Below, one piece after another: positions 1-6,218 of a DNA stretch of 17,470 bases (its first letter is position 1; every line of letters starts with the position of its first letter). Both the position numbers and the translations under genes were made by a program. A model generated the notes under the pieces. It saw only the letters and a program-made list of their open reading frames with translations. It was not told the DNA's origin and made no database searches. This stretch comes from CAZNQW01 sp964575225 (GTDB lineage Bacteria; Chloroflexota; Anaerolineae; JAAYZQ01). The stretch is from the NCBI GenBank assembly GCA_964575225.1, contig CAZNQW010000063.1, positions 1 to 17,470 of the forward strand, written 5' to 3'.

Positions 1-144
1 CTTCCGCGGGGGCGACGATCTTGGGTTTGTCACCGCAAGGCTTTGCGCGGGGCTTTCTACGAACTCTGCTTTCACTCTCGCCGTCCCTGTTTCGGGGGCG
101 GTGCCGACTTTAATCCGGCGTTCACGCGCCAAGCCGCGGAGCCT

Positions 145-175
145 GGCCGATCGGCCCTCGCAGGGACCTGCAGGG
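145..175 (-). terminator. Possible weak terminator after dnaA
   Basis: Directly after the dnaA stop on the minus strand there is a GC-rich hairpin. Positions 155-175 form about 8 bp with one bulged base and a 4-nt loop. It overlaps a perfect 12-bp palindrome, GGCCGATCGGCC, at 145-156. No T-tract follows in the direction of transcription, so this is not a textbook intrinsic terminator. It could be a 3'-end stabilising hairpin or a protein site. The rest of 1-178 shows no gene that I recognise. Confidence 0.3.
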
Positions 176-178
176 CCC

Positions 179-1609
179 CTACTGGTTCCGCCCGCGCGAT
201 GACATCGCCGCCCCCTCTGACAGCCTGCCCTTGATGGCCAGCCAATCGCTACGGAGTTGCTCGTCAATGTCGATCTGGCTCCCGATTTTTTCGCATCCAT
301 GCATGATGGTGGTGTGATCTCGCCCACCCAATAGCTCGCCGATCTGGGGCAGCGACGTCCCGATCTCTTCGCGGATCAGGTACATGCACAACTGGCGCGG
401 CAAAGACACGAGCCGCCGTCGGCTGGGCCCCATCAGATCCTTCTCGCTCAACTGATAGTGCTGCGCCACGGTGGAAATGATCTGTTGCGGCGACACATCG
501 GCGACGCGATCGAGAATGCCTTCCAAAGCCTCTTGGGCCGAATCGATAGACAGCGGCAGGCTCATCAAATGGGAATGAGCCACAATCCGGTTGAGGGCTC
601 CTTCGAGTTCGTGGATGTTGCTGGGGACCTTACGCGCCACGTAGGCCAGCACCTCGTCAGAAACGGCAATAGCGCTCTCTTGCGCTTTGGCGCGCAGGAT
701 GGCGCTCCGGGTCTCGAAATCGGGCGGCTGCACATCGGCAATCAACCCCCAGTCAAAACGGGACTTGAGACGATCTTCCAGCGCCACCAGCGCCTTTGGG
801 GGGCGGTCGCAGGAAATGACGATCTGCTTGCCGCTGCCGTGCAGGGCGTTAAAGGTGTGAAAGAACTCTTCCTGAGTTCGCTCTTTGCCGGCGATGAACT
901 GGATGTCGTCCACCAGCAGCACATCGGCATGGCGATACTTGGCGCGGAAATCTTCGGTCTTTTGGGTGCGGATGGCATTGATCAGGTCGTTGGTGAACCA
1001 TTCGGACGATACATACAGGATCGACAGGCCACGCTGTTGCACCTCGTGGCCCAGTGCGTGGAGCAAATGGGTTTTCCCCAGCCCCACCCCGCCATACACA
1101 AACAGCGGGTTGTAGGCATGGGCCGGGTTTTCGGCCACCGCCAGGCAAGCAGCGTGGGCCAGCCGATTGCTTGCTCCCACGACAAAGGTGTCAAAGCGAT
1201 AGCGGGAGTTCAAGCTGACCGCAGGGGCGCCATTGACGGGCGCGGGTTGAGTGGGCGCATCGTCCAACTCTTCTTCGGCCAAAGTCTCGGGAACCAACAC
1301 CAGGTTATCTTCGCACTCGGGTGCCCGCGCCGTGAAACTCACCTTGGCCTCTGGTCCGGCATGCCTTTGCAGGGTCCGTTCCACAATGGGCAAAAGCCGA
1401 TTCTCCAACCAGTCCACAGCATAGGCGTGGCGGACATGCACGACAAACTCGGGCCCCTCACATGCAACCACCCGGCTCCCCTGGAGCCAGGTGTCAAAGG
1501 TGGCCCGCGTCATCTGCAATTGTAACTCACCGAGAGCCGCTTGCCACTGCCTTTGAGCGGTCTCGAACGAATGGGTTGTTGCCTCGATGGTAGTATCTAC
1601 TGAACCCAC
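179..1609 (-). CDS. dnaA: Chromosomal replication initiator protein DnaA
   Basis: DnaA is the AAA+ ATPase that binds origin DnaA boxes, unwinds DNA and loads the helicase; it is also a transcription factor. With the start chosen here it is 476 residues, a usual length. Domain I begins around WQAALGELQLQMTRATFDTWL. Walker A GGVGLGKT is at about 173-180, Walker B LLVDDIQF at 231-238, sensor 1 near SCDRPP at 264-271, the SRF arginine-finger region near 284, and HELEGALNRI at 333-342. The C-terminal DNA-binding signature GRDHTTIMH is at 429-437. I chose the GTG at 1609 because it has GAGGGA just upstream and gives a normal N-terminus. An in-frame ATG at 1705 would add 32 residues that do not resemble DnaA and has no ribosome-binding site. 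The gene reads leftward; a 493-bp gene-free region lies upstream. Identity is secure; only the start is open. Confidence 0.96.
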   Translation of the reverse strand: MGSVDTTIEATTHSFETAQRQWQAALGELQLQMTRATFDTWLQGSRVVACEGPEFVVHVRHAYAVDWLENRLLPIVERTLQRHAGPEAKVSFTARAPECEDNLVLVPETLAEEELDDAPTQPAPVNGAPAVSLNSRYRFDTFVVGASNRLAHAACLAVAENPAHAYNPLFVYGGVGLGKTHLLHALGHEVQQRGLSILYVSSEWFTNDLINAIRTQKTEDFRAKYRHADVLLVDDIQFIAGKERTQEEFFHTFNALHGSGKQIVISCDRPPKALVALEDRLKSRFDWGLIADVQPPDFETRSAILRAKAQESAIAVSDEVLAYVARKVPSNIHELEGALNRIVAHSHLMSLPLSIDSAQEALEGILDRVADVSPQQIISTVAQHYQLSEKDLMGPSRRRLVSLPRQLCMYLIREEIGTSLPQIGELLGGRDHTTIMHGCEKIGSQIDIDEQLRSDWLAIKGRLSEGAAMSSRGRNQ

Positions 1610-1707
1610 AAAATCCCTCGATGGACGTTCTGATCTCTGGCCACACGGACGCGCAGGCGCAACCCTCTCAAAGGGCAGCGCAAAAAGGCGCTCCACGCGC
1701 AGCATGC

Positions 1708-1737
1708 GTATAAGAATAAAGGTATCGCTAGTGACAA
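1708..1737 (-). promoter_or_regulatory. Possible second dnaA promoter
   Basis: On the minus strand TTGTCA (1737-1732) and TTATAC (1713-1708) are separated by 18 nt, which would start a transcript near 1701, about 92 nt before the dnaA GTG. The -10 is a poor match. A nearby TTGACC (1748-1743) could pair with GATACC at 16 nt, also weakly. It is listed because dnaA genes often have more than one promoter, but the 1914-1942 element is much better. Confidence 0.25.
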
Positions 1738-1913
1738 CAAGCGGTCAAACCGTGAGGTATCCAAAGGCTGAGGGCAGCGGCTTTTGTCTTTGGGTTGGCA
1801 TCATACAAGTCGCTGCGGAGGCATCCCGCCGTCGAGTCGGCACCTCGCCGGGCGCGGTACGCGACTCCACCTGGTGGGCCCCGTCACCCCTCGCCTGTTC
1901 TACGGTTACCTGC

Positions 1914-1942
1914 ATTGTATCAAATGTCGTGCTGTTTGGCAA
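1914..1942 (-). promoter_or_regulatory. Strong sigma70-type promoter facing dnaA
   Basis: On the minus strand, TTGCCA (1942-1937) is followed after exactly 17 nt by TACAAT (1919-1914). Both hexamers match the consensus at 5 of 6 positions. A TGN extended -10 motif directly precedes the -10. Transcription should begin near 1907 and run into dnaA, implying a leader of about 300 nt before the GTG at 1609. No other gene lies downstream on that strand before dnaA. Confidence 0.6.
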
Positions 1943-1996
1943 CCCTCGTTTTGTCGAATGGGGCGAGTTCGCTGCCCGTGCAAGCCGATCCAGAAT

Positions 1997-2037
1997 CTAC
2001 ATCTAGGACGGAGAGTGGGGCACTCCCCTACATCTAG
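1997..2037. repeat. Direct repeats CTACATCTAG flanking a hairpin
   Basis: Two identical 10-bp copies of CTACATCTAG lie at 1997-2006 and 2028-2037. Their starts are 31 bp apart, close to three helical turns. Between them is an inverted repeat GAGTG-GGG-CACTC (2013-2025), extendable to eight pairs with one mismatch (2010-2028). The arrangement resembles an operator for a dimeric or cooperatively bound protein. It lies upstream of the likely dnaA promoter. Its function is unknown. Confidence 0.55.
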
Positions 2038-2050
2038 TGTCTGAGTGCTT

Positions 2051-2097
2051 CAGGTAGAGCCTGCTACCTTAAGATTTAGCAGGTAGGAGATTTTAAG
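2051..2097. repeat. Overlapping, mutually exclusive inverted repeats
   Basis: AGGTAG (2052-2057) pairs with CTACCT (2064-2069). CCTGCTA (2060-2066) pairs perfectly with TAGCAGG (2077-2083) across a 10-nt loop. The two stems share bases 2064-2066 and so cannot form together. CAGGTAG occurs twice in direct orientation (2051-2057 and 2080-2086), and CTTAA/TTAAG (2068-2072, 2093-2097) adds a further possible pairing. The structure begins a few bases past the stop of the receiver-Roadblock gene. No T-tract follows, so it is not a standard intrinsic terminator, though it may mark the 3' end of that operon. Confidence 0.5.
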
Positions 2098-2102
2098 CAA
2101 GG

Positions 2103-2939
2103 TTACGTCAATGCCCGAGGAGCCAAATCTCGGCGGACTCGGCGCAGATTGTGGCGGACTGTCCCCAGGGGAATGTGGGCAGGCGTGGCAACCACCAGCA
2201 ACCACCCGGCCGACAGCCGCATGGCATACAGGCGGCGGTCCTGGCCCTCGAACATGTGATGCTCAAAAGCCTCATCGGGGTAACCCAAAAAGCGAGCGGC
2301 CGCCTGGGCCGATTCGACAATCGCCCGCACCAAACCTGCAAACTGGGCCCGATCCTCCTCCTGCCAGGCGCTGACGTGCTCGACGACCCGGGCCTGGCCC
2401 TGGGCCAGCGACAGCAGCAGAACGGCGTCTGCGGCGGTCTCTCGCGCCAACTCGGCAAGCACCGCCCGTACCCCAGGGGCTTGGACGCCAGAGGCAGCGC
2501 GGCCCGGCCTTTCGGGGGGCGCCGTGGGCTCTGCCTTGGGCTCTGACATGACCTCTGGCTTTTTCCTCACCGTCTTGGCAAGGGCGTCGTCGATGCGGGG
2601 CAGCAGATCGTCGGCAAAGAACGGCTTGGACAGACTGCCCTGGATGTCCCACTGCGCCGCCTCGGCGGGAAGGTCGGCGCCCAGGATCGGGATCAGTATC
2701 AAACGCATCTGGGGGCGGACTGTGCGCATCTGCTGCACCACGGTTTTGCAGTCGGGGCCGGTTGGACCCAGATCCATGTCCAAGATCGTCAGGTCAAAAT
2801 CGGCGCGCCGGAGGGCTGACAACGCCTCAGCAGCCGAAAGGGCCACGTGCACCTCGTGGCCCCCCTCGCTGGCGATCATCTCCTCGAGCATGGCGGCAAA
2901 GGCTCGGTTCCTATCGACGACTAGAATCCTGGCAGGCAT
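2103..2939 (-). CDS. Receiver (REC) domain fused to Roadblock/LC7-like domain
   Basis: This 278-residue cytoplasmic protein has an N-terminal receiver domain (about 1-120): MPARILVVD opening, putative phospho-acceptor D54 in ILDMDLG, and the conserved lysine K105 in SLSKPF. A Pro/Ala/Glu-rich linker covers about 121-155. The C-terminal part (about 155-270) has the pattern of a Roadblock/LC7 (MglB-like) domain: LAELARETAADAVLLLS, then a helix with ARFLGY, FEGQDRRLYAMRL and LLVVATPAHIPLGTVR. There is no DNA-binding domain. The receiver is atypical: the N-terminal acidic pair is reduced to D9-R10, and the usual Thr/Ser switch before the lysine reads Ile-Pro (83-84). Roadblock domains usually bind small Ras-like GTPases such as MglA; none is encoded here. 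The ATG at 2939 has a strong GGGAGGGG ribosome-binding site. It begins 13 nt after the preceding gene, so the two are probably cotranscribed. The REC call is firm; Roadblock is by pattern only. Confidence 0.8.
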   Translation of the reverse strand: MPARILVVDRNRAFAAMLEEMIASEGGHEVHVALSAAEALSALRRADFDLTILDMDLGPTGPDCKTVVQQMRTVRPQMRLILIPILGADLPAEAAQWDIQGSLSKPFFADDLLPRIDDALAKTVRKKPEVMSEPKAEPTAPPERPGRAASGVQAPGVRAVLAELARETAADAVLLLSLAQGQARVVEHVSAWQEEDRAQFAGLVRAIVESAQAAARFLGYPDEAFEHHMFEGQDRRLYAMRLSAGWLLVVATPAHIPLGTVRHNLRRVRRDLAPRALT

Positions 2940-2952
2940 TGCCCCTCCCTTC

Positions 2953-5175
2953 CTAAGGCTCCAGCAGCCAGGTGACGCTATTCTCCACCAGCAACTCCCT
3001 TTCAGGCTCGGGAAGCAAATAAATGGGAAAACCGATCAGGACAAAGCGGATCCCGACGAGGGAATCCTCCATGGCAAACACCGATGTGACCCCCGCGTCC
3101 TCGCTCTCGGGGCCGCGGACAAAGGGAATCTCGGTGGTCTCGTCTTCAAACACATCGTCGAGCACAGCCGTCTCAAAGGTGCCGCCTTCCAGGATCGACA
3201 GGAACGGGATCACCTCGTCTTCAGCAAACCCTTGAGCCAGGGGGTGCTCGGCATTCTTCACTTGCACATCTCGCTGCAGGGTCACCGTCTCGGAATCGTA
3301 GACAAAGGCGCCCGACGTCATCACAGGGTTTCCGGCCAACATCACCTCAAAGGCCAGGTCGCTTTCTTCTTCGCCCATAGCCGCCAGATAATCGCCCCCC
3401 GTCCAGATGGTCAGATCGTACGCCGTCAGGTCCTCGGCGGGTGGGAGGCCCTTCTCTCGCGTACTCCAAACCTCCACGTCGTAGGTATCGGCCAGGAGGG
3501 CCATATAGTCCTCGGCCTCTGTTCGGCCCATGTACCGCGGCTTGCCATCATCCAGCGATACCACCAGGATGCGGTCGGTGTCGTTCTCCTCATCGGGTGC
3601 TGGTTCCTCATCAGGGGCAGCCTCGTCGACATCTGGAGAGTCCGGAGATTCGGCCTCGGGTTGGGGTTTTGCCCACCCACCTGTGCTACAGGCCGGTACG
3701 GGCTCGCCGGTAGGACAGAGAAAGAGCATCGGCGTCCCTTTTGCACCCGATTCTCGAAACAGGCAATCGCTCAGGTCACCCCCCGAGAGCCTCACGATGG
3801 CATTCTCCAGTCCCGCCGGTGTGTCTGAGAGCACGACCAATACTTGACGCCCTGCATCCTCCTGCCATAAAAAGAGTTCCGTGCATGTCATCACCATCGT
3901 ACCCACCGTGCCGATTTGAAGATGATCCTGGGGTGCAGTTGTCGTAAGGGTGACACAATCGGATGAGGTCACCAGCGTACCGCACGACGAGGAAGGTTCC
4001 TCCAGTGGCAGTTCGTGAGAATCCCGGTCTTGTTTGGATAGGGACGGAGGCAACGTCACCCCGGCTTGATCCAGATAGGGTTTTACCTCTTCCGCTTCTC
4101 GGTACAGACCCAGAAACAACGTGTCGGATTCCTCGTCGGCCGCATCGCGGACGGAAAGCTCTTTGTCCAAATCAGAGAAAAGGGTTTGTAGGTCGGTGCT
4201 GGCGTCCAAAAGGGCGTCATCCAGAACCGGATCCCCAGCATATACGAGGTCCACCTGAGCGTCAAAAAAGAAGGGGAAATCGACCAGATCATGGCTGCGC
4301 TCTGCCCCGGCCAAAAAGCCGGCAATGTGGGCGATCAAGGTATCGTTGTCATAGACGGCGTTGTAGGGCTCCAAGAGAAACGTGAGATCTCCCAGGGCCA
4401 ACACCTGCTCCTGTGCGGCAAGCACAGCCACGGGTAGCTCCTGGTGTCCTCGGGTACTGGAACGGGTCTCGCCTGTGGTTTTGATCAGCGCCCGCTCCTC
4501 AGAGACAAGGGAGTGAGCGGCAAAGAATGCCACTTCTTCCAGACCTTCGGTCAAGGGATGGGAGCCAAACTCGCCCAGCTTGATGTTGCGAAAGTTGCCC
4601 GCATTGTCGTGGGTGTTGTACAGATAATCTCCTTGGAAGAGGACCCCAAAATGGGACGACAGGCTGTTCATGTGCGCCGCATCGCTGTCGATGACAGGCA
4701 TGTCCCATTCATCGTACGCGATCCCGTAACGGGTCGGGTCGGTCACCAGAAGGAGCCGCCCGCCCTTGGCCACAAACTCCTCCACCAGAGAGATCTCGGT
4801 GGGCGTCCAATCCTCTCCGGGGGAGATGACGATCAATGCCCGGGCATAGCGGAGCTGCCCTTCCAGGTCTTCGACGGTCGTCACCGGTTCGATGAGTTGC
4901 CCGCGGGCCGAGAGCCTGGCTTGAAGCACACTCAACTCGCCCATTTCGATGCGATTCGAATGGGCTCGATCGATCAGAATCGCGCCCGGCTCGGTTTGCA
5001 CCGGGCGATCGGAAAAGGTTTTGGTCTCAAATTCAGGTACCGCGATCTGGTCGAGATCGGGCCGGGCTACCTTGGATGGCTGGACTTGGCCCTCATAGAA
5101 GGTGGCCCAGCGGATGGCCAACGGCGCCACAAAAAGCACCAGGGCCAGGATGGCTAGCAGCAGTTTTTTGCTCAC
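2953..5175 (-). CDS. Exported GldG/DUF4350-like protein with duplicated module
   Basis: This 740-residue protein has one N-terminal hydrophobic segment (about 4-22, after MSKK) acting as signal peptide or anchor, so the bulk probably lies outside the cytoplasm. Residues about 62-292 resemble the DUF4350/GldG-type glutamine-amidotransferase-like fold: LIDRAHSN, YARALIVISPGE, VAKGGRLLLVTDP, SHPLTEGLEEV and ALGDLTFLLEPYN. Residues about 535-740 repeat the plan: ILVVSLDD, YDLTIWTGGDY, EHPLAQGF and VLIGFPIYLL. Between them lies a block (about 398-496) holding all six cysteines of the protein, then a Asp/Glu/Pro-rich linker (about 505-534). No catalytic Cys-His-Glu triad is obvious. The start is a GTG at 5175 with AAGGGTG upstream, 27 nt after sppA. 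Its place between sppA and a receiver-Roadblock gene suggests an envelope process, but the function is unknown. It should not be called a gliding protein on this evidence. Confidence 0.8.
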   Translation of the reverse strand: MSKKLLLAILALVLFVAPLAIRWATFYEGQVQPSKVARPDLDQIAVPEFETKTFSDRPVQTEPGAILIDRAHSNRIEMGELSVLQARLSARGQLIEPVTTVEDLEGQLRYARALIVISPGEDWTPTEISLVEEFVAKGGRLLLVTDPTRYGIAYDEWDMPVIDSDAAHMNSLSSHFGVLFQGDYLYNTHDNAGNFRNIKLGEFGSHPLTEGLEEVAFFAAHSLVSEERALIKTTGETRSSTRGHQELPVAVLAAQEQVLALGDLTFLLEPYNAVYDNDTLIAHIAGFLAGAERSHDLVDFPFFFDAQVDLVYAGDPVLDDALLDASTDLQTLFSDLDKELSVRDAADEESDTLFLGLYREAEEVKPYLDQAGVTLPPSLSKQDRDSHELPLEEPSSSCGTLVTSSDCVTLTTTAPQDHLQIGTVGTMVMTCTELFLWQEDAGRQVLVVLSDTPAGLENAIVRLSGGDLSDCLFRESGAKGTPMLFLCPTGEPVPACSTGGWAKPQPEAESPDSPDVDEAAPDEEPAPDEENDTDRILVVSLDDGKPRYMGRTEAEDYMALLADTYDVEVWSTREKGLPPAEDLTAYDLTIWTGGDYLAAMGEEESDLAFEVMLAGNPVMTSGAFVYDSETVTLQRDVQVKNAEHPLAQGFAEDEVIPFLSILEGGTFETAVLDDVFEDETTEIPFVRGPESEDAGVTSVFAMEDSLVGIRFVLIGFPIYLLPEPERELLVENSVTWLLEP

Positions 5176-5202
5176 GGGTTCACCCTTTCCACGATGCGCC
5201 GG

Positions 5203-6066
5203 CTACTGGGAGGGCGCCACATATCGATAATAAAAACCAGGAGGCAAGTCCTCGGGCACCTCTGAGACCGAAGCCGCGGTCACCACCCCCTCGAACCGAT
5301 AGAACAACAGCTCCAGTTCTTCAGGCAACTGCGGCGACCGATCGCGGACCTCATACCGGCGCAGCTTGGCCAACTGGGCGGCGGCCTCGATGGCATCTCC
5401 CTGGGAACCCACCCCGTCGACCAGGCCCATTTGCCGGGCTTGCATGCCCAAATAGATCTCGCCGCGGGAAAGAACGTCAGGCCCCACCTGCAGCCGATCC
5501 TGGCGCTGGGCCAAGATCGCCGCCAGAAAGGTCTCTTTGAGCAACTCGATCTGGCGGATATAGTCCACCTGCGGCCCGCCCGAGAGCTTGAACGGTCCGG
5601 TGGTGATCATCTCCTCGTCCAACTGCTCGTTGGAGGGCAAGTAGGAGATCACGCCGATATTGCCCACCGAGGAAGCCGGCTTGGCATAGATCAGGTCGGT
5701 TGCAGCGGCCACATAGTAGGCCCCACTGGCAGCCATCTCGCCCACCGAGGCGACGACCGGTTTGCTCTCGCGCAGCTTGAGCACGTCGTAGTACAGCTCT
5801 TCGCTGGCGGTCACCTCGCCGCCGGGGCTGACAATGTCCAGTACCACGGCGCGGACGGCCCGGTCGGTCCGCACCTCCTCCAGGGCGTCGCTCAGATAGG
5901 CCGTGTAGCTGCCCCAGATGTCCCCCTCCAGCCGGATCACCGCGATCTGTGGTTTTGGAAAGAAATACAGGGACAGTCCATAGCCCAAGGCCAATGGCAG
6001 GACCACCACCAGCAAGAGCATGCCGACCGCCCTGAGCCACCCTCGGGATGCCTTGGGTTCGCTCAT
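5203..6066 (-). CDS. sppA: Signal peptide peptidase SppA (S49 family)
   Basis: This is a membrane-anchored serine protease that degrades signal peptides and other membrane-associated peptides. It has 287 residues, the short single-domain type. A cytoplasmic N-terminus is followed by one membrane segment (about 13-36), then the ClpP-like S49 fold: IAVIRLEGDIWG, VVLDIVSPGGEV and VVASVGEMAASGAYYVA, with likely nucleophile S114. The likely general base is K160 in TGPFKLSGG. The downstream segment GRIYLGMQA-like (here GEIYLGMQARQMGLVDGVGS) matches the family. The ATG at 6066 has GAGGA 4 nt upstream, and a promoter with an extended -10 lies 40 nt away. It is the first gene of a leftward operon with the GldG-like and receiver-Roadblock genes. 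The family is secure; the exact substrate is not. Confidence 0.92.
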   Translation of the reverse strand: MSEPKASRGWLRAVGMLLLVVVLPLALGYGLSLYFFPKPQIAVIRLEGDIWGSYTAYLSDALEEVRTDRAVRAVVLDIVSPGGEVTASEELYYDVLKLRESKPVVASVGEMAASGAYYVAAATDLIYAKPASSVGNIGVISYLPSNEQLDEEMITTGPFKLSGGPQVDYIRQIELLKETFLAAILAQRQDRLQVGPDVLSRGEIYLGMQARQMGLVDGVGSQGDAIEAAAQLAKLRRYEVRDRSPQLPEELELLFYRFEGVVTAASVSEVPEDLPPGFYYRYVAPSQ

Positions 6067-6105
6067 ATCGTCCTCGCTTTCCCATACAAACGAGATACAG
6101 CTATT

Positions 6106-6111
6106 ATACCA
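6106..6111 (-). promoter_or_regulatory. Extended -10 of the sppA operon promoter
   Basis: On the minus strand a perfect TATAAT (6111-6106) is preceded by TGG, giving an extended -10. The -35 is weak: TCTACA at a 16-nt spacing is the best option. Transcription should start near 6099, leaving a leader of about 33 nt with GAGGA before the sppA ATG. Good -10, poor -35 is typical of extended -10 promoters. Confidence 0.6.
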
Positions 6112-6199
6112 CAGGCCGGGGGTCTGTAGAAATTCCCCTGCAGGCGGTTGTGTATCCTGTGAGCGACAGCCACTGACATTTTCCCATTTTCCAAACTTT

Positions 6200-6208
6200 T
6201 GCTATAAT
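6200..6208 (+). promoter_or_regulatory. Extended -10 of parAB promoter, start-adjacent
   Basis: TGC-TATAAT at 6200-6208 is a perfect -10 hexamer with an extended TGN motif. No good -35 sits at 16-18 nt; CTGACA (6173-6178) is 24 nt away, too far. The -10 overlaps the first in-frame ATG (6207), so that codon cannot be the start on this transcript. The expected transcription start (about 6215) is only a few bases before the ATG at 6219, implying a leaderless or near-leaderless parA message. Confidence 0.65.
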
Positions 6209-6218
6209 GTATCCAGTT

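Larger units (their letters stand above)
1610..2102. other. 493-bp gene-free region upstream of dnaA
   Basis: No credible gene lies between dnaA and the receiver-Roadblock gene. The part nearest dnaA (1610-1750) is leader-like and the middle (1800-1900) is GC-rich. The part nearest the upstream gene (1990-2100) is dense in repeats: two copies of CTACATCTAG flanking a hairpin, then overlapping inverted repeats built on AGGTAG/CTACCT and CCTGCTA/TAGCAGG. A well-formed promoter facing dnaA sits at 1914-1942. By eye I found no convincing DnaA box (TTATCCACA); the nearest, GTATCCAAA near 1758, differs at two positions. The region could hold dnaA regulation or part of an origin, but neither is shown. 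Confidence 0.6.

Noticed and set aside
153..168. 16-bp sequence shared with 15663-15678 (GGCCCTCGCAGGGACC)
   Set aside because: It occurs once near the dnaA stop and once within the start of a membrane-protein gene. There is no flanking similarity, and its self-complementary, GC-rich composition makes chance plausible.
458..1525. Open frame of 355 codons on the plus strand opposite dnaA
   Set aside because: It is the antisense of a well-supported DnaA sequence; its product is low-complexity and resembles no family. Similar long antisense frames at 2524-3828, 8041-9267 and 14559-15914 are rejected for the same reason: GC-rich coding DNA leaves few stops on the opposite strand.
1610..1705. Extending dnaA to the ATG at 1705
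   Set aside because: The added 32 residues do not resemble any DnaA N-terminus and the ATG lacks a ribosome-binding site, whereas the GTG at 1609 has GAGGGA upstream.
1745..1942. Small minus-strand frame (65 codons) upstream of dnaA
   Set aside because: It begins with TTG inside the -35 hexamer of the predicted promoter and has no usable ribosome-binding site. Later in-frame codons give a short product with no recognisable features.
6067..6218. DnaA boxes in the sppA-parA divergent region
   Set aside because: TTTTCCAAA (near 6187) resembles a box, but it is single and imperfect. TGTGGTATA near 6110 is part of the sppA -10. No cluster is present.
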